NCBI GenBank assembly: GCA_965198655.1 | Contig: OZ240668.1 | Coordinates: forward strand, 496,001-560,000 | DNA: 64,000 bases | Reading direction: 5' to 3' | DNA from: Lichenicola sp965198655 | Lineage (GTDB): Bacteria > Pseudomonadota > Alphaproteobacteria > Acetobacterales > Acetobacteraceae | Shown here: one piece after another, positions 47,530 through 56,387 of the stretch | Layout: the number at the start of each line of letters is the position of its first letter | Position numbering within the stretch: position 1 is the first letter of the stretch | Program-made: the position numbers and the translations under genes | Notes under the pieces: generated by a model | What the model was told of the DNA's origin: nothing | Seen by the model: only the letters and a program-made list of their open reading frames with translations | Database searches by the model: none

Positions 47530-47892
47530 ATGCGTGGTGGAACGCGGATCACCGGTATCCTGGCAGGAGCCACCGTCTTGGCGGCCTGCAGCGCCGCGCC
47601 GCCCGCGCGCGGGCCCGTTCCCGGCACCGACGTCGCCTGCCTGCTGACGGCAACGCATTGGGATGGCGGCAGCTTCGACCAGGCGCTGCACGCCTGCGGC
47701 GTCACCAAGCCTGACCTGACCGGCAACATCGCGCTGCAGCGGATGGCGCTCGCCGCGCACGTGCCGTTCACGATCCGCCCGATCGCCGATGCCGAGCTGA
47801 AGCGCGGTGACGTCACGGTGACCGGAAGCCTGATCCCGTACCCCGACACGGGCGAGCCCTACGGGCGCTGGCACCTGGAGCCGATCCTGTAG
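47530..47892 (+). CDS. Small lipoprotein, 120 aa
   Basis: ATG 47530; signal peptide ends in the lipobox VLAAC, so lipid-anchored. The mature part has further cysteines (VACLLTATHW, LHACGVTKPD) and a C-terminal segment ending GRWHLEPIL. No family is recognised. Ribosome site GGAG is 11 bases upstream. Confidence 0.55.
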   Translation: MRGGTRITGILAGATVLAACSAAPPARGPVPGTDVACLLTATHWDGGSFDQALHACGVTKPDLTGNIALQRMALAAHVPFTIRPIADAELKRGDVTVTGSLIPYPDTGEPYGRWHLEPIL

Positions 47893-48154
47893 CCGTCGCG
47901 ACCGCTGCCGGGTCGCGTCGTCGCCCTCCGTCGCCAAGTCCCGCCGTTCGCCATGCCGCCGTACCGCTGGTGGGGATGAGCACGGGACCGTGCGCCTGCT
48001 TCGGCCCTGTTGCGGCAAGACCGTCCCCGCTCAGCCGGTGGACGTGTTACGGCCGGGCCGCCGCCCGGCTTGCAGTCCCGCCCGTCGCCGCCCAAGCTTC
48101 GGCAACGACATTCCGGCTCCGCGCCCCCGGCGGGCCATCGAAAGGCTCCCCCGC

Positions 48155-50518
48155 GTGACGTCTCCCCGCACGATCAACCGCTTCGTGCCGGTCATCGCCG
48201 TGCTGGGCCTGCTTGCCACCGTCGCCCCGGCATGGTCCGCGTCCCCGGCACCGGACCAGCGCTCCACCTTCGCCGATGTCGACCCGATGATCGGCACCGG
48301 TCCGGACGGCCACACCTTCCCCGGCGCGACGATGCCGTTCGGCATGGTCCAGCTCAGCCCCGATACCTGGATCGGCGACTTCCACCATTCCTATGCCCAC
48401 GCCGCCGGCTACCGCTACGAGGACCCGACGATCCAGGGCTTCTCCCACACCCACTTCTCCGGCTCCGGACACTCGGACCTGGGCGACGTGCTGGTGATGC
48501 CGGTCGCGGGCGCTATGTCGCTCGATCCCGGCGACCCGGACCACCCGGGCTCCGGCTACCGGTCCCGCTTCAGCCACGACACCGAGCATGCCGAGCCGGG
48601 CTACTACGCCGTCACCCTGTCGGATTCCGGCGTGCGCGCCGAGCTGACGGCGACGCCGCGCGTCGGTGTCCACCGCTACCGGTTCCCGGAGAACAAGCCC
48701 GCGCACCTGCTGATCGACCTGCGGCAGAGCATCTACAACTATCCTGGCAAGGTGCTGTGGTCGCGGCTGACGCTGCGTCCCGACGGCAGCGTCACCGGGT
48801 TTCGTGAAACCCGCGGCTGGGCGCCGGCGCGGCAGCTCTTCTTCGCCATGCGCTTCTCGCACGCACCCACCGGCCACGCCTTTACCGACCGCGAGCCCGA
48901 ACCGGCGCCGTATCGCGGCTTCAAAGGTCCCGGGGACGACCCCGCCGACACCGACGCCATCGCCGGGCGCGGCCTGGTCGGCGTGGTGGATTTCGGCACG
49001 CTCGCCACCCCGCTGGTGGTGGAAGTGGCGCTGTCGGCGGTCAGCGAGGACGGCGCGCTCGCCAACCTGCGCGCCGAGGCCCCGGGCTTCGACTTCGACC
49101 GCGTGCATGCTGCCGCCCGCACCGCCTGGCAGCAGGCGCTGTCGGCGGTGGAAGTCCAGGGCCCAGCGCCGATGCGTCGCACGCTGGCCACCTCGCTCTA
49201 CCACGCGCTGCTGGCGCCCAGCCTGTCGATGGACACGGACGGACGCTATCGCGGTCCGGACAACGCGGTGCACCAGGCCCACGGCTTCGACTTCGTGTCC
49301 ACCTTCTCGCTGTGGGACACCTATCGCGCCGAGCAGCCGCTGATGACGCTGATCGAGCCGGCCCACCGCACTGTCGACGTGGTCGACTCCCTGCTCGCCT
49401 CGCGCGACGAGAGCCCGTTCGGGATCCTGCCGATCTGGCAGGTGCAGGGCCAGGAAACCTGGTGCATGATCGGCTACCACGCGGTGCCGGAGATCGCCGA
49501 CGCGCTGCTGAAGCACGTCCCCGGCCTCGATCCCGGCCGGGCGCTGGACGCTATGGTCGCCAGCGCCAGCTACGCGCCGTATGGCCATCTCGGCGACTAC
49601 ATGAGGCTCGGCTTCGTTCCCGTCGACCACGACGACGAGGCGGTGTCGAAGACCATGGAATACGCGTTCGACGACTGGACCATCGCGCGGGCGGCGCGGG
49701 CGATGGGGCGCGCCGCGATCGCCGACCGCTTCGACCGCCGGGCCGCGAACTGGCGCAACGTGTTCGACCGCACGATCGGCTTCGTGCGCCCGAGGCTCGC
49801 CGATGGCCGGTTCCGCGACGGGTTCGATCCCGCCCGCGCCGGCGCCGGCAGCGGCTTCACCGAGGGCGATGCATGGCAGTACTCGTGGTACCAGCCGCAG
49901 GACGTGGGCGGCCTGATCGCCCTGCTCGGCGGCGACGACCGGCTCGCCGCCAAGCTCGACGCCATGTTCGACGCGTCGATCGCGCCGCACCAGTACGACG
50001 CGGTCGAGGACATGTCCGGCCTGATCGGCCAGTACGTGCACGGCAACGAGCCGAGCCACCACCTGGCCTATCTCTACGCCTATGCCGGCCAGCCCTGGCG
50101 CGGCCAGGCGCGGCTGAAGCAGATCGTCGACAGCCAGTACCGTCCGGCGCCGGACGGGCTGGTCGGCAACGACGACCTCGGCCAGATGTCGGCCTGGATG
50201 ATCTTCACCGCCCTCGGCTTCTATCCCGTGGCCCCCGGCTCGAACCAGTACGTGATCGGCCGCCCGTTCGTGGACCGCGCGGTGCTGCACCTGCCGGATG
50301 GCAAGCGGTTCACGGTCAGCGTGGACGGCCTGTCCGACGACCACCCGTATGTCGGAATGGTCACACTGGACGGCGCGCCGCTTGCCCGCTCCTTCCTGCG
50401 CCACGACGAGATCATGCACGGCGGCACGCTGCACTTCACCATGCAGGCCATACCGAACAAGGATTGGGGGAAGGCACCGTCAGACCGCCCGTTCTCATCC
50501 ACGCCGTATAGCGGCTGA
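48155..50518 (+). CDS. GH92 family exo-alpha-mannosidase-like glycosidase, secreted
   Basis: A 787-residue protein with a signal peptide (FVPVIAVLGLLATVAPAWSA). The two-domain GH92 pattern is clear: VDPMIGTGPDGHTFPGATMP and FGMVQLSPD, GFSHTHFSGSG, FSLWDTYRAEQPL, GNEPSHHLAYLYAY and GNDDLGQMSAWM with the catalytic acidic residues. GH92 enzymes are Ca2+-dependent inverting alpha-mannosidases acting on mannosides or N-glycans. GTG 48155 chosen to place the signal peptide at the N terminus. It stands alone, with no glycan-uptake genes adjacent. Confidence 0.92.
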   Translation: MTSPRTINRFVPVIAVLGLLATVAPAWSASPAPDQRSTFADVDPMIGTGPDGHTFPGATMPFGMVQLSPDTWIGDFHHSYAHAAGYRYEDPTIQGFSHTHFSGSGHSDLGDVLVMPVAGAMSLDPGDPDHPGSGYRSRFSHDTEHAEPGYYAVTLSDSGVRAELTATPRVGVHRYRFPENKPAHLLIDLRQSIYNYPGKVLWSRLTLRPDGSVTGFRETRGWAPARQLFFAMRFSHAPTGHAFTDREPEPAPYRGFKGPGDDPADTDAIAGRGLVGVVDFGTLATPLVVEVALSAVSEDGALANLRAEAPGFDFDRVHAAARTAWQQALSAVEVQGPAPMRRTLATSLYHALLAPSLSMDTDGRYRGPDNAVHQAHGFDFVSTFSLWDTYRAEQPLMTLIEPAHRTVDVVDSLLASRDESPFGILPIWQVQGQETWCMIGYHAVPEIADALLKHVPGLDPGRALDAMVASASYAPYGHLGDYMRLGFVPVDHDDEAVSKTMEYAFDDWTIARAARAMGRAAIADRFDRRAANWRNVFDRTIGFVRPRLADGRFRDGFDPARAGAGSGFTEGDAWQYSWYQPQDVGGLIALLGGDDRLAAKLDAMFDASIAPHQYDAVEDMSGLIGQYVHGNEPSHHLAYLYAYAGQPWRGQARLKQIVDSQYRPAPDGLVGNDDLGQMSAWMIFTALGFYPVAPGSNQYVIGRPFVDRAVLHLPDGKRFTVSVDGLSDDHPYVGMVTLDGAPLARSFLRHDEIMHGGTLHFTMQAIPNKDWGKAPSDRPFSSTPYSG

Positions 50519-50605
50519 CCGGGTGCTTTCAATCGCACAAACTCGCCTAGGCGCCGCTAGCGTGCGGAGTATGATGGGCTGAAGCTGGGTTCTCGGGCTA
50601 TTAGC

Positions 50606-50634
50606 TTGTGCAATATTCCAGATCGGAATATCAT
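50606..50634 (+). promoter_or_regulatory. Methyltransferase promoter with embedded operator
   Basis: TTGTGC (50606-50611), 17-base spacer, TATCAT (50629-50634). The 19-bp palindrome ATATTCC-N5-GGAATAT (50613-50631) fills the spacer and touches the -10. A bound controller would block RNA polymerase. The same palindrome lies before the controller gene at 52720-52738. Confidence 0.7.
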
Positions 50635-50663
50635 GGCATCGACCGTTTCATAGCGAACCGAGA

Positions 50664-51764
50664 ATGACAAGAATCTCTGCCGACCTCCTCGACACCATTT
50701 ATCCCGGCGATTGCAATGACCTCTTGCGCCGTCTTCCAGACGGCAGCGTGGATTTAATTGTCTCCTCACCCCCTTACAATATTGGCAAGGAGTATGAGAC
50801 GAAGCGAGCGCTCACCCTCTATATTGAGGAGCAACGTGAGGTGCTGCGCCAGTGTACGCGCGCGCTCTCCCATAAAGGCTCGATCTTTTGGCAGGTCGGC
50901 TCCTATTCGAACAACGGTGCGTTAATCCCGCTCGATGTTCGCTTCTTTCCAATCCTTGAGGATTTAGGTCTTATTCCACGCAACCGCATCGCGTGGGCGC
51001 GCCAGCACGGGCTGCACGCACGACAAAAATTTTCCGCTCGCTATGAGACAATCCTCTGGTTCACGAAATCGGATAAATACACGTTCAACCTAGATGCCGT
51101 CCGGGTGCCGCAGAAGTATCAGAACAAGAAGGCATGGCAGGGCGGAAATAAGGGGGAACTGACCTGCAACCCGGATGGGAAGAATCCCGGTGACATTTGG
51201 ATCTTCCGCAACGTGAAGCACAATCACGAGGAGCAGACGATCCATCCGGCACAGTTTCCCGAGGATATGATAGCGCGCATCGTCCTCTCAGCCACCAATA
51301 AGGGTGACGTGGTGATGGACCCATATATGGGAGGCGGGACGGTGGCGGTAGTCGCCCGAGATGAGGGCCGGCACTTCGTTGGCGCGGAGCTTGAGCCAAG
51401 CTATTATTCCGCAGCGCTTCGCCGTCTATCCGGGCAACCCGATGAAAACCATAGCTTTGCCAACCTGAAAACTCTACGCGACTATGCGGAGCGCACTAAT
51501 ACTCCGGTTGGGCGCTACCGCTTCGACGTTCAAGTCGGCGAGGCCGCTACCGATCGCAGCAAGTCAAAGATATACCCCGAGCCTTATCATCTGACTGAGA
51601 TGGAAGAGCGCCTGTCTTTTGAGGAAGAGTGCTTCGCGTCCGATCGACGTGGCCATGATCGGCCGGTGGACGCCAAGCTCAACGGAAACGGCAAAGCCAC
51701 GAGCGAGGGACGGTCTGGACGGCCAAAAAAGGTTCAAACCGCTATCTCTGACCGGCTCCTTTAG
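50664..51764 (+). CDS. DNA methyltransferase of a BglII-like R-M system (N4-cytosine/N6-adenine type)
   Basis: A 366-residue S-adenosylmethionine-dependent methyltransferase. The catalytic SPPY motif (DLIVSSPPYNIGKEYE) precedes the AdoMet motif (DPYMGGGTVAVVA), i.e. beta-class order, usual for N4-cytosine enzymes. The ~150 residues between hold the target-recognition part. It is convergent with the BglII-like endonuclease, one base apart. Codon use and base composition are AT-richer than neighbours, consistent with transfer. The recognition sequence is inferred from the endonuclease, not from this protein. Confidence 0.92.
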   Translation: MTRISADLLDTIYPGDCNDLLRRLPDGSVDLIVSSPPYNIGKEYETKRALTLYIEEQREVLRQCTRALSHKGSIFWQVGSYSNNGALIPLDVRFFPILEDLGLIPRNRIAWARQHGLHARQKFSARYETILWFTKSDKYTFNLDAVRVPQKYQNKKAWQGGNKGELTCNPDGKNPGDIWIFRNVKHNHEEQTIHPAQFPEDMIARIVLSATNKGDVVMDPYMGGGTVAVVARDEGRHFVGAELEPSYYSAALRRLSGQPDENHSFANLKTLRDYAERTNTPVGRYRFDVQVGEAATDRSKSKIYPEPYHLTEMEERLSFEEECFASDRRGHDRPVDAKLNGNGKATSEGRSGRPKKVQTAISDRLL

Positions 51765-51765
51765 C

Positions 51766-52446
51766 TTACGCGAGCGCGGTGATGCGGGCGAATGCCTGCC
51801 CATATCGATTGCGGCCGTGCCACGCGACAGCGAAGCGTTTCACATCCTGCGTGCCCGCGGTGCGGGAATATCGGCTTGGATAATCCGACCACATCGCTTC
51901 AATTTCGTGAACGTTCGCCGGGATGGTAAGCCCTACAAGTCGGATCGGCACCTCAAATGCCTTGAACGTCGTCACGGCGTCTAGCTGTGCCTTGGCCTGC
52001 TCATAGTAGAGTGTGCTATTTGATGACGGGAACAAACCGCTTTTAGTAACGATGATCAGTGCCTTCGGTATGCCTACACCATTCAGACTCAGTGTCGACT
52101 TGAATACCGCTTCCGTACGGATGACGTTGTTCCATAGGAAGGGATAATTTGAAAACTGCCACTCAGCCAGAACACTGGCCTTTCCGCCGTCCCAATCTTT
52201 TCCGAACATATTTAGCGACTCTGGAACGCGGATTGCGCGCCAGCCGCACTCCTGCATCCTTCTGTTCAGATAGTCATTACTGGCTTTCGGATCGAAGATC
52301 GCGTTTCCTGTGATGCCCGCTTGCTGTGACGCTTGAAGAAACAGAGGCATGGCTGAAACGACCGCCTCGGTCTCACCCCAACAGTCCGCCCCGCTCTTCT
52401 CAAAGTATTCCTTGCTACCATTAAAGTCGGTCACGTCGAAGTTCAT
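51766..52446 (-). CDS. Type II restriction endonuclease, BglII-like
   Basis: A 226-residue protein that matches R.BglII along its length as I recall it: PLFLQASQQAG, AEWQFSNYPFLWNN (BglII VEVQFSNYPFLLNN), FPSSNSTLYYEQA and FEVPIRLVGL. The catalytic set of BglII (Asp84, Glu93, Gln95) is kept as Asp84, Glu95, Gln97. BglII cuts AGATCT, so a site of the AGATCT or RGATCY kind is expected. Its ATG overlaps the controller gene stop (ATGA), so C and R are one operon on the opposite strand to the methyltransferase. Confidence 0.9.
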   Translation of the reverse strand: MNFDVTDFNGSKEYFEKSGADCWGETEAVVSAMPLFLQASQQAGITGNAIFDPKASNDYLNRRMQECGWRAIRVPESLNMFGKDWDGGKASVLAEWQFSNYPFLWNNVIRTEAVFKSTLSLNGVGIPKALIIVTKSGLFPSSNSTLYYEQAKAQLDAVTTFKAFEVPIRLVGLTIPANVHEIEAMWSDYPSRYSRTAGTQDVKRFAVAWHGRNRYGQAFARITALA

Positions 52447-52679
52447 GCCTTGGATGATCCGCTCATGAAGAAAAAAGTGATTGACTTGCCGTAGAGATTT
52501 GCGAGCCGCTTCAGCTCGATAGGATCGATGCGGCGCTCGCCGCCTTCGCATTTGGAGACAGCGGACTGCGTTAGGCCCAACGCCTCGGCCACCTGTGCCT
52601 GCGTCATCCCGGCATCTAGACGAGCTCGCTTCAATTGCTCCAAAAATGCATGGTACTCTGGACAGTGAATATTCGACAT
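52443..52679 (-). CDS. Controller (C) protein, HTH XRE type
   Basis: A 78-residue helix-turn-helix protein (RLDAGMTQAQVAEALGLTQS then AVSKCEGGERRIDPIELKRL), the size and type of R-M controller proteins such as C.BamHI or C.BglII. Such proteins are dimers that bind C-boxes and time endonuclease expression after methyltransferase. It is translationally coupled to the endonuclease gene. The palindromes at 50613 and 52720 are the likely binding sites. Confidence 0.88.
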   Translation of the reverse strand: MSNIHCPEYHAFLEQLKRARLDAGMTQAQVAEALGLTQSAVSKCEGGERRIDPIELKRLANLYGKSITFFFMSGSSKA

Positions 52680-52719
52680 CGCCGCTCGATTCGGATGAGA
52701 TCATCAAGTCCAAAATAGA

Positions 52720-52738
52720 ATATTCCAAAATGGAATAT
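52720..52738 (-). promoter_or_regulatory. C-box operator before the controller gene
   Basis: ATATTCC-AAAAT-GGAATAT has half-sites identical to the methyltransferase operator with a different 5-base centre. It lies 41 bases before the controller ATG. A further GAATATTC occurs at 52667-52674 within the first codons of the controller gene and may be a weaker site. Confidence 0.72.
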
Positions 52739-52906
52739 TAGAGCGTTGACAGTATGTAGCCGCAGACGCCCTTGAAGCGGCAGGTTACACGCCTTTGGCG
52801 TAAAGCGACCTGCGGCAGCAGCTCAGTTTCCCCAATTCAATATGCCTGGAGGCAGGTCTGTTCAGCATCCATCATACCCGATCACTCAGATGATGTAGTT
52901 TCGCGC

Positions 52907-53971
52907 CTATGGGATCACCCGCGCCAAGCGCAGCCGCTCGAACAGGTCGAGAAAGGAGTCCTCGGTCGCCTGGTAGTCGAGGAAGCCCAGGGTGCGGCTC
53001 CGGCTCATGTCGGTGACCACCTCGATCGGCCGGCCCAGGTCGGCGTCGGTGTGCCAGGCGGAGGCGAGCCGGCCGAGATTGGGCTCGACCAGGCCGTGGC
53101 GTCGGGCGATCTCCGCCCAGGCGGGTGCCGCGTCGGCGAGTTGCCGTTCCAGCGGCGTCGGCTCGCCCCCGAACGGCGCCGGCGCGATGCCGAAGCAGGC
53201 CGCCAAGCGCCCCCACATCCAGCTCCAGCGAAAGACGTCGCCGTTGACCACGTTGAACGCCATGTTGCGCGCCGCCTTGGTGGTGGACGCCCACTCGAGG
53301 TGCCGGGCCAGCAGGCGGGCGTCGGTCATGTCGGTCAGCCCGTTCCACTGCGCGGTTGATCCCGGGAACACGAACGGGCGGCCGGTCTCGCGGCACAGCG
53401 TGGCATAGGCGGCGAGCGTGACGCCCATGTTCATGGCGTTGCCGATCGCATAGCCGATGATGGTGTGCGGCCGGTGCACGCTCCAGCCGAACCCGTCCCG
53501 GTCGCTGGCTGCGAACAGCTCGTCCTCCTGGGCGTAGTAGAAGTTCTCGACGTCGAGCCGGGGCTGCTCCTCGCGAAACGGCGTCGCCGGCAGGCTGCCC
53601 TTTCCGTACGCCTCGAACGGGCCGAGGTAGTGCTTGAGCCCGGTCACCAGGGCGACGTGCCGCACCGACCCCGCCGGGCGCAGCGCGTCCAGCAGGTTGC
53701 GCACCATCGCCCGGTTGATCCGGATGTTCTTCGCCTCCGTCGGCTGCCGCAGCCAGGCCGCGATGAACACGTGGCTGGGACGCAGTCCGGCCAGGGCCTG
53801 CCGCAGCCCGTCCGGGTCGAGCAGGTCGGCCGCGACCGGTTGCAGGCCGTCGATGTCCCGCGACGGGTTCCGGGCTAGGCCCGCCACCTGCCAGCCCGTC
53901 CCGAGCAGGTGCCGGGCCAGCGTGTTGCCGACGATGCCGCTGGTGCCGGCGACGAGTGCCATCGGTGTCAT
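52907..53971 (-). CDS. PRISE-type short-chain reductase, second copy
   Basis: A 354-residue NAD(P)H reductase paralogous to the 6818-7876 protein. Features: VAGTSGIVGNTLARHLL, GLARNP, and the family hallmark NFYYAQEDELF. The later GDVFRWSWMWGRLA parallels GDQFRWQHMWPRIA of the first copy. Enone-type C=C reduction is expected; substrate unknown. ATG 53971 chosen; ATG 53962 is equally possible. It is separate from the ppk operon downstream. Confidence 0.85.
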   Translation of the reverse strand: MTPMALVAGTSGIVGNTLARHLLGTGWQVAGLARNPSRDIDGLQPVAADLLDPDGLRQALAGLRPSHVFIAAWLRQPTEAKNIRINRAMVRNLLDALRPAGSVRHVALVTGLKHYLGPFEAYGKGSLPATPFREEQPRLDVENFYYAQEDELFAASDRDGFGWSVHRPHTIIGYAIGNAMNMGVTLAAYATLCRETGRPFVFPGSTAQWNGLTDMTDARLLARHLEWASTTKAARNMAFNVVNGDVFRWSWMWGRLAACFGIAPAPFGGEPTPLERQLADAAPAWAEIARRHGLVEPNLGRLASAWHTDADLGRPIEVVTDMSRSRTLGFLDYQATEDSFLDLFERLRLARVIP

Positions 53972-54056
53972 GCGCTCAGCTTCCCCGTTGTCGCACCCGC
54001 AGATGGGGGTTTGGGTGCGGCTGGACCAGGACGCGGCCGCGGTCCGCGTCCCCCGG

Positions 54057-54842
54057 TCAGCCCGGCCGGGCGGCGATCCGGCAGGCGTGATCCTCCAGCT
54101 CCTCGCCGGAGCCGAACACGAGCGACAGCGGCTCGGACATCCCGTCCAGCAGCACGAAGCCGGGCTGCCCGTTCCGGGTGGCGCCGACCAGAACCAGGGT
54201 GTGGTGGCCCATCTCGACCGCGGGATCGGCGAGCGAGGCGGCCAGCAGGCGGAACGGGTTCGCGCCCGGCATCTCGCCCGGCAGCCACAGCGCGCGGTAG
54301 CGATGACCGCCGAGGCGCGTCGGCAGGGGGCGCCACCGTCCATCGAGATCCGCCGCGACCGGATCGAGGGCGGCGCGGATGTCGGGGCGGATGCAGTCCA
54401 CGTGGATGTGCATCTGGTTCTGGCTGCGCCCGTCCTCGGAGTTGATCGCCAGCGCGAAGTCGTCCCGCGGCAGCGTCCGGTGCAGCCTCCTATCGACCAG
54501 AACGGTCGCGGCCCAGGCCTCGGCGAAGTAGTTCGGCGCGTCCGCTGCCAGGACCGACGGCGACTCGATGCCGGTGATACGCTTGGTCGGGATCAGCAGG
54601 TATTGCATGTCGCCCCTGATGTCCTTGAGCACGGCGCTGCCGGCGCCCTCGCCATGCGACAGGTCGACGCTGGCGCACGGGACCGGACTGCCGTGCGCCT
54701 GCTGGTCCGGTACGCAGCGCCCGTGCACGATCGTCCACAGCGCGTCCGGATCGTGCGCCCGGGCGAGGGTGGCGGCGGCGAGCCCGAGCCCGCCCGGCAG
54801 GCCGGCGAGCAGCAGGCCCACGATCAGCAGGCGGGGCGTCAC
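54057..54842 (-). CDS. cdh: CDP-diacylglycerol pyrophosphatase
   Basis: A 261-residue membrane-anchored protein (LLIVGLLLAGLPGGLGLAAA) of the Cdh family, which splits CDP-diacylglycerol into CMP and phosphatidate. The HIT-like catalytic signature is QNQMHIHVDC, with the preceding AINSEDGRSQ loop. Length matches E. coli Cdh. GTG 54842 overlaps the ppx stop, so it is coupled to ppk-ppx. The context links phospholipid turnover to polyphosphate metabolism, possibly only by operon sharing. Confidence 0.88.
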   Translation of the reverse strand: MTPRLLIVGLLLAGLPGGLGLAAATLARAHDPDALWTIVHGRCVPDQQAHGSPVPCASVDLSHGEGAGSAVLKDIRGDMQYLLIPTKRITGIESPSVLAADAPNYFAEAWAATVLVDRRLHRTLPRDDFALAINSEDGRSQNQMHIHVDCIRPDIRAALDPVAADLDGRWRPLPTRLGGHRYRALWLPGEMPGANPFRLLAASLADPAVEMGHHTLVLVGATRNGQPGFVLLDGMSEPLSLVFGSGEELEDHACRIAARPG

Positions 54843-56383
54843 GCGGTGGCGATCTCCGGCGGCAGCCCGACCGCCTGTCCCAGCCGGTCGAGCCGCCGGC
54901 TGACGCTTTCACCGTTGATCAGGCCGCGCTCCCCGGCCAGACGCAGCATCAGCCGGCCGTTCTCCACCGCGAGGCTGGTGCCGGCGAGCAGGTCCGGCAC
55001 CCCGGCGCACAGCGCGTAGGCCAGGCGCAGCGCCAGCCCCAGCACCTCGGCGCGCCGGAAGGCGGGAATCTCCAGCAGCCGCCTGGCCGGCTGCAGGAAG
55101 GGCTGGTCGAGCTCGGTCTCGTAGCGCATCGCCAGGGTGAGGGCGAGAAAGGCGCGGGTCGGATGGTCGAATGCGACGCCCGGCTGACGCAGCACGCGCA
55201 GGAAGGTCTGCTCGGCACGATACTCCGGATGATCGAGCGCGCCGCTGTCGGACATCCAGCACGCGCTGACCCGCAGCCGTCGCTGCGCCGCGGTCTCGCC
55301 GCCCAGCACGCCGGTGCCGGGGCCGCCGAACAGCGCGTCGGTCCACGCCACCAGCGCCGGCGGCAGGGCGGTGTTGCGTCCGAACTGCTCGGCCATCTCG
55401 CGCGCGGCCGCGTCCAGCGGGTCCTGCGCCATCACCTCCGGCGCCACGTGGCGCATGAACCAGCCCTCGCGCACCCCGTCGACGCAGAACCGGACCCGGT
55501 CCGGGCCCATGCGACGCAGCAGCCGGCGCAGCACGATCGCGGCGAAGGGCAGGTCCTCCAGTCGCTTGCGCGGGGCGCCCGGCATGCGCTCCAGGGTCCG
55601 GCGGCTCGACCCCATGATCCAGCCGGTCATCTCGCGCGCCTCGTCGGCGGGCAGCTCGTAATGGTGCACGATGTTGAGCGGGTAGAAGGTGCGCGCGATC
55701 TGCAGCCGGGCCAGGGCGCGGAACGCGCCGCCGACCAGGTAGAGCGTGCGGCCGCCCCCGTCGCGCAGCCAGTCCACGCCGCCGAGGTCCTGCTCGACCA
55801 GCAGCCGCGCGCGCTCGAGGTCGCCGCCGGCGCGGTCGCTGAGGCGGATCACGCCGAGCTTCAGCGTCTGCGCGCGCCGCTTGGCGCCGCCCTGCACGCG
55901 CACCAGCTCCAGCGAGCCGCCGCCGATATCGGCCACCGTGCCGTCCGCGTCCGGCAGACCGCACAGCACGCCGGTGGCGGCGTAGTCCGCCTCCTGCTCG
56001 CCGGACAGGACCCGGATCGGCACGTCCGGCATGATCCCGCGCAACTGCTCGACGAAGGCGGGCCCGTTGCTGGCGTCGCGCACCGCCGCGGTCGCCAGCA
56101 CCTCGAACGGGTCGGCGCCGAGGCTCAGCGCCACGGCGTGGAAGCGACGCATCAGCGCCAGCGCCTGCACCACCCCGTCCGGGTTGAGCAGGCCGGTGGC
56201 CTCCAGCCCACGCCCGAGCCGCACAACCGCCTTCTCGTTGAAGATGGTGACCGGGTTGCGTGCCTTGCCCTCGAACACCACCAGCCGCACCGAGTTGGAG
56301 CCGAGATCGACCACCGCGGCGCGGGGCGCCCTGTTCTTCGAGGCCAGGGCGTGAGGCGCCACCACGGGGGAGGTGCCGCTCAC
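54839..56383 (-). CDS. ppx: Exopolyphosphatase/GppA family protein
   Basis: A 514-residue ASKHA-fold phosphatase. Landmarks: VVDLGSNSVRLVVFEG, RLGRGLEATGLL, LATAAVRDASNGPAF, LSGEQEADYAATGV and VADIGGGSLELVRVQ. A C-terminal HD-like helical domain follows. It releases phosphate from polyphosphate ends or from pppGpp. Start GTG 56383, five bases from the ppk stop, so the pair is co-translated. Confidence 0.94.
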   Translation of the reverse strand: MSGTSPVVAPHALASKNRAPRAAVVDLGSNSVRLVVFEGKARNPVTIFNEKAVVRLGRGLEATGLLNPDGVVQALALMRRFHAVALSLGADPFEVLATAAVRDASNGPAFVEQLRGIMPDVPIRVLSGEQEADYAATGVLCGLPDADGTVADIGGGSLELVRVQGGAKRRAQTLKLGVIRLSDRAGGDLERARLLVEQDLGGVDWLRDGGGRTLYLVGGAFRALARLQIARTFYPLNIVHHYELPADEAREMTGWIMGSSRRTLERMPGAPRKRLEDLPFAAIVLRRLLRRMGPDRVRFCVDGVREGWFMRHVAPEVMAQDPLDAAAREMAEQFGRNTALPPALVAWTDALFGGPGTGVLGGETAAQRRLRVSACWMSDSGALDHPEYRAEQTFLRVLRQPGVAFDHPTRAFLALTLAMRYETELDQPFLQPARRLLEIPAFRRAEVLGLALRLAYALCAGVPDLLAGTSLAVENGRLMLRLAGERGLINGESVSRRLDRLGQAVGLPPEIATA

Positions 56384-56387
56384 GGCA

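Noticed and set aside
48047..50434. Long minus frame opposite the GH92 gene
   Set aside because: Composition of a GC-rich shadow; GH92 motifs are intact on plus.
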